Below, piece after piece: positions 1-11,498 of a DNA stretch of 64,000 nt; positions within the stretch are counted from its first letter, which is position 1; each line of letters begins with the position of its first letter. The notes beneath the pieces are model-generated. The model had not been told where the DNA came from and made no database searches. It was given only the letters and a program-made list of their open reading frames with translations. The DNA is taken from positions 19,756,492 through 19,820,491 of the forward strand of contig NC_079375.1 in the NCBI RefSeq assembly GCF_021018895.1, read 5' to 3'. The translations under genes and the position numbers were made by a program. Source of the stretch: Seriola aureovittata. Lineage: Eukaryota > Chordata > Actinopteri > Carangiformes > Carangidae.

Positions 1-628
1 ATAAATAAATATTAGCTGATATATTGACTCTGTGATCTGTTGGTTTGGCTACAATGGGTGTGTCATAGCTTTCTCTTTGAGCCAGCTGCATGGTTTGTTT
101 CTAGATGACAGAGTCAGTCTGCCCTCCTGCAGTTGTGGTTCAACGGAAATTTGTTGAGATCTCAACATTTAAAGCTAATCTGCGCTAATTCTCAAGAAAT
201 ATTTTGAGTACAATGACCCTTTATTCCCCCGTATAATGATGCCATGACGGATGGGCATAACTCAATATTACCATTTACTGACTTTCAACAGGATCATAGT
301 GTAATGATATGCTTTATTAATATTATTTTAAATGTCTATAATCCAATTGCATAATTCAGAACAACCTGCAGATACTAACAAAACTAAGTGTTTTGTTTCA
401 TACATATAAAGAATTTGGCCTCATGTTATACCTAACAGTGGAACGCAGGTCATTGCTTGCATACATTTGTAACATCATGATGGGTAGCAATGTCTTAAAG
501 TTTCCGTCTTAATACTGTGATAATGACTTTACCACCTGTACCTCTGTGTACACAACACTACAAATGTCATCAGTGCTTTGGTGTTTTTAAGAGTTAATAC
601 TGACTCTGTATCGCTGGCTGTGTTTCAG
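1..628 (+). other. Intron of ripk2
   Basis: This stretch precedes the first visible ripk2 exon and ends in the acceptor tgtttcag at 621-628. I see no exon in it: the missing N-terminal kinase segment is not encoded here, so the first coding exon lies outside the window. No other feature was found. Confidence 0.7.
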
Positions 629-1264
629 AGAGAGGAACTGCCTGCTGAAGGAGGCTGAGGTGCTCCACAAAGCCAGATTCAACTACATCATCCAGATCTT
701 TGGCATTTGCAATGAACCAGAGTTCTTCTGCATAGTCACAGAGTTCATGAGCAATGGCTCTCTGGACCTGTTGCTCCACGAGGTAGCTATATGTCAGCAG
801 GTAGCATAACGAGGCTGAGAGTAGTTATGTATAAGGTATACATACATTGGCTTCCTCTTTTACCTGGGAAAGGAGAACGAATGTGTAACTGATCAGAAAC
901 AAAATAGTTTTATTTACTTTGAATTCAGTTAAATTTCAGTCACTATTGAACAAGAGAAACGCCTACAGTTCTTGTTTTTCACCTCAGTTGCCAGAATAGC
1001 TGAAGCGCTAACTCATTACTCAACGTGTACATGTATGACATAGCTTTCTCTTCTGTGACACACCAAACCACTCCAAAAGTGGAACTTGGAGGTATTCAAT
1101 GTCTCTGATGAAACTTTGAAACAAGCAGGAAAAGAAAAGTGAAGAGAGCAGGCAAACATAGTTTGGGGAAATTCCCTCTTGTGTTAGTATAGTAAATTTT
1201 TTCTCCCTCCTTTTTTTATTCTTGCATCACTTTGTTCTGTAGTCTCAACACAGTATAACACACC

Positions 1265-1306
<42 letters not shown>

Positions 1307-4300
1307 GTTTTTATATCTGGCCTGTTGTCTCTTCCTACAGAAGGACATGTACCCAGTTCTTGCCTGGCCTTTGCGACTGAGGATTCTTTATGAAATTGCA
1401 CTTGGGGTCAACTTCCTTCACAACATGAACCCACCGCTCTTACATCATGATCTAAAGACACAGAACATACTGCTGGATGGTGAATTTCATGTTAAGGTGT
1501 GTCTGTCAATGAGATTTGATATGGTATGTGCTGTATGTGTGACATGTACCACTTGGATCTGTCTGCTTTGTTTCTTAAAATACATTTTCTGTATTGAGTT
1601 TCACAATTCTGTTGTAAAACCTTACTGCTTTTGGATAGAATTTTCTTTTTTAGATTTTATTAGAGCTGAGTCAGTTCTCAGACATTTTCTTTTTACATTT
1701 TTAGACAAAATTATTAAAGGATTGAGAAAATAATCATCGAATTAATTCATAATGAAATAATTGTTAGTTGCAGCCAATATCATTTCTTTGATTAATTGAA
1801 GTCCACACTTTAGCTTAATATCTAAAGATACAAAATGTGCCAGAGTGTCTGCCATTATTATAAACAGGACAACTCTCACAACATAGCTAAGGTTCTTGGA
1901 GCCCCAACCAGTTGTCTTTTAATCAATTAAAGTTAAAAGTTGAAGAAAAGTTATGTTAAAATAATTCTATTCTCAAATAGTGCTAACATTTTGCTGTCGT
2001 TCTGTCCAGATTGCAGACTTTGGCCTTTCAAAGTGGCGGCAGCTGTCTGTTAGTAAAGGCTCAGGGTCCAAACCCACAGAGATGGGCGGCACAGTCATCT
2101 ACATGCCCCCTGAGGAGTACGAACCATCCAAGAGCCGCCGTGCCGATGTGAAACATGATATGTACAGGTGAGACAACAAATCCCAATAACTTGTAATTAC
2201 AACACTAAGTATGTTCCCCTTTAATCTGGGTATGACTTAAATCTCAAGATGTTTTATGTGTGTGACGTTCAAATGGTCAGTGGTCAAATTATTGGGTAGA
2301 ATTTGTGAATGGGTGAACTAGATAACTTTATTTCACTGTTTAAAACTCTAAGTAAAAGATTGTCAAACACAGTCAGCACTACGAGGAAATGAAGTTGTCC
2401 TGCCTGGCAGCATGAGACATATGTGCCAACAATGGTTTGGATTGTTGGCATACCAAACCAGAACACTGTGCAGGGATTTATGCCAAAGACTAAATCTGTC
2501 GATCATGTCCGGCTCAATCAGCCAGTAAATCCTCTGTCTTGTGCAAGTTAGAGTGAATCTCTCTGGGCTATTAAGCTTTTGGGCGGTGGATCTGAATTCT
2601 TACAATGAATCATCAAAGCAGCCTCTCTGGGTAGCTTGTCGTAAAGTCCCTCAGCTCTCAAGGGGAATACCAGTGGAAAAGACACAACTCTAATTTCCCT
2701 TCTCTCTCCTCTTGATGTTTACATTACAGCTATGCCATCATAATGTGGGAGGTGCTGTCCAGGCAAATACCATTCGAAGGTAACACATTTCTTATTAAAT
2801 TAGTTTTTGTAAATGTATATCCAAGCCTGACTTGTCACTCTCATTTAGTTTACTTGCTCTTTGAGGGAGTTTTCATGGTGTTACCAGACTAAACTAGTAT
2901 GTGTGTGTCTGTGGTCAGAGGTGACAAACCCCATGCAGATTATGTTCAGCGTATTGCGCGGTATGCGTCCTGACACAACCCTGGAGAGCCTGCCCGCTGA
3001 GATCCCCAGCAGAGGGACCCTCATCAGTTTAATGACCTGCGGCTGGACCTCTAACCCTGACGAACGGCCTTCCTTCCTCCGTAAGCTCACACCAGTTTTT
3101 CAATGACAGGAACTCATTTCTGGAAGTAGACTACAAATCCCACCTACTCAAGATACTTGCACTTTTTTTGTATCGCCATGACATTTTTCACAGTTTGGGA
3201 TAACCCTGTACTGTTGAGTAACAGACACGTTTTTCTTAGGCTAAATTTTACCCTAACGAAGCAGCAGTGACTAAGTATCAGCTTCCTGTCATGATATTGA
3301 AATTTTCTTCTGTCTTCACTGAAACACTATGAATTTCTCTGCCAGCACTGACTCAAAGTATACATGTTCAAGGCAACTAGCTTTTTATGACTGAAATAAT
3401 CAAACCCTCTTTGATAATCGAAACATGTAGCAGATTTATGAACTTATAGTTGTTTTCTGTAATGTTTTAATGACTGTACAACTTTCTTTCATCTGTGCGT
3501 GAGAGTCACTTAAACCAAAGACCAAATAGGCAAAGTTTGTGAGCTGTTGTCCAAACTGATACAACCACATGACTTGGGGAAAAAAGTAATACTAGTCAAA
3601 GATAGTTTTGTCCTTCCTTGTTGACTAGATTTCACAGTGTGACGTATTTTAATGGCGTGTTGTGTTTTCCTGCCATTTCAGAGTGTTTGATTGAGCTGGA
3701 GCCCATGGTGAGAACGTTTGATGAAATAGACTTCTTGGAGGCCGTGCTGCAGATCAAGAGGTCAAAGGTCAGTCACAGGCTTTTAACAGTGTTTTATTTA
3801 TTTTTTTAGGTGTTATATGCCTTTAATTAGATAGCTGTCAGTAGAGCACCACAGGAGCTGAGGGTAGAGAAAGTTGGGGAACGACATGCAACAAAGGTCA
3901 CCGGCTGGACTCAGACTGGGGATGTTGTGGTTCATGGTCGGCACCTCAAACCCAGAGACTAGCAGTTCTCACAGTTCTGGTTCACTGTGATGGAGGTGAT
4001 GGGTATGGAAACGGAGACAGAGGGAGACTTGAGTTTGCTCACCTTTGATGATAACACACAGAATGGGGACGTTGGTAACATACAGTAGCTTTACACTAAA
4101 AAGGTTGTCATTTTGATTTAGGCAGGAAATCATCTTCTGTAGGTGTTTTCCTATTTACTGAACAATTCATCTAACAGCCAACTGCCCCACAGCATTTTAG
4201 TGTCCACTTGTGGGGGATTTTAACTGCACAGGGCAGGTCCAAGCTATAGATGTGTGTAACTACAGGAAACATAACACACACATTCTCAGGAGGTTTTTCC

Positions 4301-7300
4301 CTGGATACACGATTACTAAAAAAAAACAAGTAATTATTACATAATCCAAAGGCTGTTTGCCTTTCTATCATGTCTCAGTTGTGTAGGGTAATCTCCCTGT
4401 TCAGGAACATACAAACAGCAAACTAAAGCTGAATATCTGATGTCTCTGCACAAAGAAAGGGGGCTAAAGGTTTAACTGTGTGTAATCTCGGACAGTTTAG
4501 TTTAGTCTGTGACTAATAAAGGATGACAGGTCAAAAACTGTGCTTCATAATTTCCCTTTACCATATCCTTCCTCTATTCAGTTTTGGTGTGTGTACATGT
4601 GAGGGAGACCATTGCTTCCAATTACGAAACATTTTACAGGAAAACTACTGCCTGTAAGTTAAAGTAGGATTAGGCCTTAGTAGATAGCTGTGGTTATCCA
4701 GAACAGGTAAAACCTATTGCTGTGTTAGTCAGGTCAAGTCAGTTTTGTTTTGTTGTAACAGGGACAAATCCTAACAGAGGTTATCTCAGGTCACTTTGAA
4801 TACAGAGCGGGTATAGACCGTACTTTTTATAATACTATTTACCTAGACCCAATATTCCCTCATGAGCAAGCACTTGGCAACAGTGGCAAATAAAGGCTCC
4901 CGAAGCAGGTTCAAGGTGCTCGGCCGTTTGCCTCGACTGCCTCAAGAGAGAGAGAGAGATTCTCAGATGATGATAGTTGAAAATACAGACTTATTTTCTT
5001 ATTTTTCCACTTTTTATATTAATAAATAATGAAAACCAAAATTTCTTTGCGCTTGAACTCAGAAATGAATTCTAGGTATTTATTGTCTAGTGTTGGTATG
5101 TCAGTATGTCTGTGTATTAAAAGACTTGTCAATTACTGGGAGTAATATTAAATTCCTATCTTGGGTTTTAAATGTTGACAATAGAGTAACTCCAAATCGC
5201 CCTTGCTGCAGAAAACTGAATACTCAGGACAAATGTTGTTGCCAAAAGTCCAGTAATTCGAGTACTCATTGCAATCCCCTCTGGCTTTAACTGCAACAAA
5301 ACAATTACACAATGCACAGCTTTTAAATCCAAAAATAAACTGGGACCTTTTGATATGAGCAACACTTGAAGGCAGCAAAACTTCCACCAGAAGAAAATAT
5401 AAGTAATAATGAAGTGATAATGAAATAAATGAAAACTGTTCTGGTTAACAAGCTGTTTTTTTTCTCCTCTTGTAAATGGAAAATACACGTTTCCTTATGT
5501 GGACATAAAGTTACAGTGTTTTCTTTTATATAAGGGTTTGCAAATAAAGCGTCTTATTTAGGGTTAGCTGTTTTATTAGTTTAATTAGCTCTGATTCCAG
5601 CGTATTTAATTTAACACATTCCTAACATTTGATTGTTGCCCACAAAGTTTCCCTGTCGCTATGATTCATTCCCCGTTTCCTGTTTGTCATCCACCTCGTC
5701 TTCCTCACTCCACAGTTGAGGCAGAGATCAGGCTGTTGTTCAGCTCAGACGGTGTGTGAGAAGAGGAGTGAGAAGGGATCCCTGAACATGCTGAAGAACA
5801 GTCCCAGCCCCTGGCCAGTCAGTAACCACTCATCTTCACCTACGAGTTTAGCTGTTTTAGCTGTTCAATGGATGTCTTTAACTGACATGTCTCTGGAAAT
5901 ATCAAAATAAAAGTCTAAAATTAAGCAGTGATACTGGGGGAGCAACTTCTACATTTAAGCCTTGTATGTTTTGGTATTTTTATGTGATTACTGCTGTATA
6001 AGTGTGTGAGTGTGTGTGTGTGTGTGTGTGTGGAAATTAAGCATTACTGTCTGTTCTGCCACAGGAGAGTTCAGGCTCGGGCTCAGCCTCTTGTTCTTCC
6101 CAGGACACGGACATATCCCAACCAGGTGACCTCATCAGCAGTAATGCTGAACCGTCTAAAGGTAACAGCGAGACTGGCATGTATGTCTCGGCATCATTTA
6201 ATTAGTGGTTATTCTGCTGTGAGATTGAGCATTGACTTCTGTATATCTTATAAATGTACAACATATAAGGGCATGGTTCATTGACAAGATGGACAAGAGC
6301 ATAGACGAGATCAGATGTAACATTTAATATAAAATGAGCTTCATTTGTCGCCTGGGTACATCACACCTCTTGCTCTGCTCTTTTTCATGTAGGTAGTCTT
6401 CCACCGTCATTCATAGCTAATACTCTGGAGCCTCCTGAGTCTCTGAAGGACCAAAGCCAAATCAACAATCTCAACGACTTCCAGAGCGCCAGGCCCCTGA
6501 ATGATTTGAACATTCCCATCAAGTCTGGCCTGCCAGTGACGGAGTGTGAGACTCGACTGAACAACCTCACTCTAATGCCACAGCCTCAGCAACAAGGTAC
6601 AAGCATTGAAAGCATATGTCTTTGCTCTTGTGTGTATATGTAGTCTGTTTTTGGTCTTTGTGGTAGAGGGGAGGTGATGAGGCCCAGATCTGGTTTAGCG
6701 ACACCTGGAAGTTGCCTTTTTTTGTCTGTTTTTTATGCCCCTTTCTACCTGTAATTCTGCTTCTCCTTACTGTGATGTTTTTGTCATGTGTCCCGTTGTT
6801 AAAGAGTTTTTTTCTTAACCAGGCTGTAAGGATAGAACCTGTCCTATGTTGCACAGATTGTAAAACCCTTTGAGGCAAATTTGAGAATTTGGGTACATAA
6901 ATAAAAATGACTTGACATAGCTAATAACAGGTAATAATAATAATATGACATACTTTTACAAAATCCGAATCACAGCTCTCTTTCTCTTTTTCTTCCCTCA
7001 CAGTAAATTACACTCCTCCATTGCAGCAGTCCCCACCCTCACAAGGCCCCGTCGCCCAGTGGATCGCAACACGGCGTGAGGACATCGTCCTCCAGATGAC
7101 AGATGCCTGTTTGAACCAGAGCTTGGACGCCCTGCTGGCCCGCTCCATGCTGATGCGAGAGGATTACGAACTTGTGGTGAACCAGGCCACTCGCACCGCC
7201 AAGGTCCGCCAGCTCCTGGACAACTGTCACAGACACAACGAAGACTTCTGCCGCATTGTCGTCCGCAAGCTGCACGACAACAAGCAGATGGGTCTTCAGC

Positions 7301-7392
7301 CGTACCCGGCCGAAATCAGCTCCCCTACCGCAGCCATCGTCCCCAGCGCACCGCCAATGTCCACGTCCTACAATATCCCCAGGAACATGTAG
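629..7392 (+). CDS. ripk2: Receptor-interacting serine/threonine kinase 2, 5'-partial (11 coding exons visible)
   Basis: RIPK2 relays signals from NOD1/NOD2 to NF-kB and MAPK in the cytosol through a C-terminal CARD. Exons read here: 629-782, 1341-1496, 2010-2167, 2730-2779, 2919-3080, 3682-3767, 5716-5817, 6065-6161, 6393-6596 and 7004-7392, all GT-AG with matching phases; the first coding exon, carrying the glycine loop and the beta-3 lysine, lies left of the window. The kinase part shows the catalytic-loop motif HHDLKTQN, the ADFGLSKW activation segment and the MPPEEYEP P+1 region, all very close to human RIPK2. A low-complexity Ser/Gln linker (exons from 5716 to 6596) precedes the CARD, which starts near [13 protein letters not shown] and ends at [11 protein letters not shown]. 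The stop is TAG at 7390-7392. Exon 8 could use a second GT four bases later, but phase favours 5817. Introns hold microsatellites and repeat fragments. The identification is secure; only the N-terminus is missing. Ten exons are listed; the count in the title includes the unseen first one. Confidence 0.95.
1265..1306. repeat. Compound (CT)n(AT)n microsatellite
   Basis: About ten CT units run directly into about eleven AT units, about 35 bases upstream of the ripk2 exon that starts at 1341. It lies close to the polypyrimidine tract of that exon's acceptor. Confidence 0.9.
1660..1776. mobile_element. Short TIR-element fragment (same family as 9064-9382)
   Basis: The segment starts with TAGAGCTG and ends in ATTGTTAGTTGCAGCC, preceded by an AT-rich run with ATAATCATCGAATTAATT. 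This layout matches the termini of the small hAT-like element family seen more completely at 9064-9382. It lies inside a ripk2 intron. Assignment rests on the shared ends and my memory of this common teleost repeat. Confidence 0.5.
4731..4961. repeat. Dispersed repeat, copy A (resembles 62712-62850)
   Basis: It shares the ordered blocks TCAAGTCAGTTTT, GTTATCTCAGGTCACTTT, TAGACCGTACTTTTTATAAT and ATTTACCTAGACCCAATATTCCC with the copy near the right end of the window. It continues into GAGCAAGCACTTGGCAACAGTGGCA and ends in a (GA)n tail. I recognise it as a high-copy teleost repeat but cannot name the family. It sits in the large ripk2 intron between 3768 and 5715. Confidence 0.6.
6003..6032. 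repeat. (GT)n microsatellite in ripk2 intron
   Basis: About 14 GT units with one GA interruption, about 30 bases before the acceptor of the exon starting at 6065. No other feature is apparent in this intron. Confidence 0.9.
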
Positions 7393-7789
7393 CAGCAGTT
7401 TCAGCCAAGCAATGGAAACTATACAGTTTACAGTCTGTTCCGACGTTACACTAAAGTTGACGATTACTGGTTCCGCTGTCATCAAGATGGTCACCATGTT
7501 TCCTGCCGGTCTTTCCCCGAAAAGGATTGAGAAAAACACGTCACAGGTACTGAACCAAACTACTGGTTGGAAAGTTAATATCCACTCATCAGTAAGAGAC
7601 GGATTCGATTCTGAATTATCAGAATCAAAAGATTTTGACTGAATCATTGATTTTATTTAACAATGTTGTGGATTAAATGAGGTGATTTATTTATAGTATT
7701 CACACACTGAGTGGATGTATTCCAGGGTTTCACTCATTTTGGTACGTAACTCAGTTACCATTAGTTATGTAGCCTAGTATTTTTATTTA

Positions 7790-7840
7790 TGTGTGTGTGC
7801 GTGTATGCGTGCGTGCGTGCGTGTGTGTGTGCGCGCGCAC
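7790..7840. repeat. GT/GC alternating purine-pyrimidine tract
   Basis: GT units pass into (GTGC)n and then (GC)n. Such alternating tracts can adopt left-handed DNA. It lies in the probable ripk2 3' UTR or just beyond it. Confidence 0.85.
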
Positions 7841-8375
7841 AGCCTTATTTGTAGAATGCAGACATCCTCGACACACTCAGTTGATCTGAGTAAGTGACAG
7901 GACGACTGTTAACATGCTGGTAAATCTGCAAGAAAAATAAGATTTATTCCTATTATAGCAATCTCATCTAAAAGAATCATGTAGTTATCTGTAATCTTGA
8001 CTTTCCTGACAGTGTTTCCCACCTGTGAAGGGGTACGTGGCCCTCAAAGGAACAAAGGGTGTCTGTCTTGGTTTGAAGCACATATCCATTGATAAACCAG
8101 TGAGAAAATGCATCATCGAGTGCTGTACAAGAAATACTCCAGAGCTAATGATAGCAATCTAACCATGTGTTCTTGAACATTAACAGTGCCACGTAACTCA
8201 GCTGAAAGGTTGGATTGAGTTGTGATTTTGGTAGACTGTGACAGTGTGGAAAGTTTTTGTCCTTGGCTGGGCATTTTTTCATCCCTCTCTTTTTACCACT
8301 GAGCTAAAGAGAGTCACTGGGACCTGGTGTAAAGAGGAAGTTGAGATTGTAATATAACACCCAGAATGAGAGGGA

Positions 8376-8414
8376 TGTGTATGTATGTATGTGTGTGTGT
8401 GTGTGTGTGTGTGT
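8376..8414. repeat. (ATGT)n(GT)n microsatellite
   Basis: Three ATGT-like units are followed by about 12 GT units, in the intergenic region downstream of ripk2. Confidence 0.9.
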
Positions 8415-9063
8415 CTGCATGTCAAAGTGGACTAAAGTGATCTGCCCTCTGATTTCTTTTGGTCTTCTCAGTAGTGGCGTCACCTCTCAGTATTCTTAAT
8501 AATGTTCACTTTAGACACTTCAGACTCATCTGGATGCTTCAAGAGTTACAGTTCTTCCATGCGCTCTGAGCTAAGATTGAAAATTAAGAGTCACATTTTT
8601 ATCCTACTGAGTTGAGACAAATGCAATACATGAACAGAGTAAATCAAACCCGCTTTGCTTGTAGCACTGTATGGTACAGTCTAAGCTGTCACGCTGCTCA
8701 GTTTATTACTCTTTACTTGTGAAACTTTTTCTACTGTATCTGTGCCGCCTAAATCTGCTCAAACTGACAGTAAGACATGTTGAAAAATCTGTTTCTTCTA
8801 GACATTCAGCAAGGCATAAATCTGTTCAATGCAAGAAAATACATCGACATGAAAACGGTAGCATCATTTTATCTCTATATATAAGAGTAAAACCTGTTTG
8901 TCAGCCCCAGAATTCACTGTCACTTCATTCAAATGTCTTACATGTAATGGATATTCTTTGTGCCAAAATACATTCTAGTAAAGAAACAAATGATTTCTAT
9001 TCCCATGACACGCTCATTACTTTCAGTCCTCCTTAACTCATTTGTGTTTGTGTGTGCGTGTGA

Positions 9064-9382
9064 TAGAGCTGCATCTAATGATGATTTTCATTGTCGAGTA
9101 ACTGGATGATAATTTTCTCATTTGGTCTTTTATGGTTCAGAAAATGGTAAAAACAAAAAATGCAGTTCACTGTTTCCCAGAGCCCAAGGTGACATCTTTT
9201 TTCTGAACAACAGTCAAAGCCCAAAGGTTTTTAGGAGACTGAAGACTAAGAAAACAAAGCAAATATTTACATTTAAAAAGCTGGAATCAGTGATTTTCCT
9301 TTGGTATTAATGCTTCGAAATAATTTTATCAATTAAGTGATTATTATAATATTCTGACCATTAACTAATCATATCAGCTCTA
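9064..9382. mobile_element. Non-autonomous TIR element (hAT-like MITE)
   Basis: A 319-bp segment bounded by exact 8-bp inverted ends, TAGAGCTG at 9064-9071 and CAGCTCTA at 9375-9382. Subterminal AT-rich sequence (TAATGATGATTTTCATTGTCGAG at one end, TTAACTAATCATATCAG at the other) also mirrors. The interior TCAGAAAATGGTAAAAA and CACTGTTTCCCAGAGCCCAA blocks belong to a repeat I have seen very often in teleost genomes. It has no coding capacity. The hAT label is inference from the end structure; I could not confirm an 8-bp target duplication because the flanks are GT-rich. Confidence 0.75.
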
Positions 9383-10203
9383 GTGTGTATGTGTATAGTT
9401 TCTCATGAAGAGCCTTACTGCCGTCGTCACTACTTTCACTTTATCAAATGGGTGCTCACATTACAGTATTGTAGCTACTGTCTGTATATCCATACATTCA
9501 TCACAGAATAACCTTTTGTTTTCTTTCCATTTCTCTACATAAATGCACTTCCTCATTGCTCATTATATGGATACACAGGCTCCCTGTCATTAAGTCCAAA
9601 GTAAATTGCAGTTCAATAACAACTGCGCTTTGAAGTACACAGTGGGAAATGGACCCCAGCAGGTCATTCTTACTAGAAATATTACACAATGATGTAACGT
9701 CATTTAAATGACAACAAGAAGGCCAACAAGGTCGATATGCTTCCATGATGTTGGACTTGTATTGCCTTGTCTTTGATAACTGTGCCTCATATTCTGCTTT
9801 GAGTCTCAACTATAGTAATGTGCAAAAGCCTTTGACACACATATCAAGCAAGGATGAGTAAAAATGCTACAAATTTAATAGCCTAAATATGTTTAACATA
9901 TTTTGTATTGTAGATGATCGTGTCATCTTTTTATATGTATTTTCATCCGTGATCAGTTGTTAAAAACTCATGCATTGTTTTGTTTTTTTTAAGTGTTGAT
10001 TTGATATTCGTAGCGTTGCCTGGCCCATAATTTGGGACATAATTTAGTGCCCATGTCATTATCAATGTCAGTTTATCAGTAATATTATGTGCTACATAAA
10101 GTTCAGTTGATGTGTAGCTGTGGTTTCAACAACTAGGTATTTTTCACAAACTGTATCAAACGCATTAAAATTGTTACTCTGTTTTTACTTCTGCCTGCTT
10201 TCG

Positions 10204-10236
10204 TCTTCTTTCTTTCTTTCTTTCTTTCTTTCTTTT
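10204..10236. repeat. (TTCT)n microsatellite
   Basis: Seven to eight tandem TTCT units in the intergenic region. Confidence 0.9.
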
Positions 10237-10401
10237 TATGTATCATTAATCCAAGGGCAATATTTAGTCAGTTAGAACAGTTAGGTCATATAATGTTATC
10301 ATCTATATTAAGCTACTGATCGGGATGCCAAGAAGTAAGAGGGCTTGTGTGTAACCGTGGAATACTGAACGGGCCCACCTGGGACAAAATGTCACTGGAA
10401 G

Positions 10402-10680
10402 AGATGCGTAACACCTACAGACGCAAAACAACCTCAACAAGATGCAAAACGACTACAGAGATGCAAAGAGAAGCAAACCAACAAGGAGAGACAAAGCAAC
10501 CTCAAAGAGAAGCAATATCACCACAGAGATGCAAAAGGACTAAGAAGATGCATAAACCACAACAAGAAGACAGAAAGAGATGCAACATAAAACTACAAAA
10601 TTACCACAAAGAGATGCAAAATGATTATAAAGAGATGCAAAATACCACAGATGTAAAATTAGCACAAAGGAGAGTCAGTT
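10402..10680. repeat. Degenerate minisatellite, about 20-bp unit
   Basis: The motif AGAGATGCAAAA followed by a variable A/C-rich half recurs at irregular 15-30 base spacing (for example near 10457, 10529, 10614 and 10633). It makes a spurious Lys/Gln/Thr-rich reading frame. Similar AGAGA(C/T)GCAAAATGACTACAA arrays are common in fish genomes. Confidence 0.75.
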
Positions 10681-11498
10681 TGCATTTTGCACTTTTATTT
10701 TCGGTGTCCTGCTCCTATGTAGAAGAGGGGGGCTTTTTAAATGTCTTGGGCCCACTGGCTGTTCAAGTGTATAGCAACCTGTCCGAGTGACTGATAGAGA
10801 AGCAGGTGTCGGACCAATCACCAATCATTAAATGTTCTTTAATGACTGACTGGTCTTCTGTTGACCCAGAAGCAGACTGGTTCCCTCTGTCTTTGCTGAT
10901 GAAGGCTCCCTGGGGGCAGGGACGAGGTCTGCTTGTCTCTGAAAATAGCACAGAGGGGAACACGAGAGTTTCAGCTCGCCTGCTGCTGGAAAAAACACCC
11001 GTTGTGGTCGTGCTGTGCTGCAGCGATTGCAACACTGACAGTCATGTTGCTACCTCAGATATGATCTCACCAATGTGTCACTGGCACAGAGGAGCAGCAC
11101 TGACCTGAGAGACACTACATGTTCAGACGGACACATACACTGTTAGATTTACCAAAACATAAGGTAAATTCACTTCCTTTTTCCTTTTTCTTTTTCTTTT
11201 CCACATTTGCCCTTTTTTTTTTTTTTTAAGAATTATCGCACCTGTTAAGTAGGTTTTATAAATGTCTGGAGCCAGGAAGTGTGGACTATGAAGAAAAACA
11301 TTTCTGTTAGTGACCCTTTGAGCATGTGTGACCTTTTCTTGTTTACTTGACATTAACAGGGTGGTGCTCAGCTTTTATGTTTCAGCCTGGAGTTGTGTAG
11401 TTGAAGTTTAAAGTACAAGAATCGTGTCATATTAATTGTTTAAACTAGATTCCCTCTAATTCTTATTTCATCATCCCCACACCAGCTCTGCAAGACCA

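Larger units (their letters stand above)
7393..11485. other. ripk2 3' region and ripk2-slc7a7 intergenic interval
   Basis: The start must contain the ripk2 3' UTR, but I cannot fix its end; AAATAAGATTTATT near 7935 is a weak poly(A) candidate. The interval holds GT/GC-rich microsatellites at 7790-7840 and 8376-8414, a TIR element at 9064-9382, a (TTCT)n run at 10204-10236 and a degenerate minisatellite at 10402-10680. Reading frames here are short and lack splice or family support. Just before the slc7a7 start codon, CCCACACCAG ending at 11485 looks like an acceptor for a 5' noncoding exon whose partner I could not find. Confidence 0.6.

Noticed and set aside
1216..1401. Minus-strand frame containing IYIYIY and RERERE repeats
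   Set aside because: It is the translation of the (AT)n(CT)n microsatellite.
7039..7647. 202-codon minus-strand frame opposite the ripk2 last exon
   Set aside because: It is the antisense of the CARD exon and 3' UTR, has no homology and no splice context, and the sense frame is clearly RIPK2.
10347..10790. 147-codon plus-strand frame rich in Lys, Gln and Thr
   Set aside because: It is the translation of a degenerate minisatellite, not a gene.
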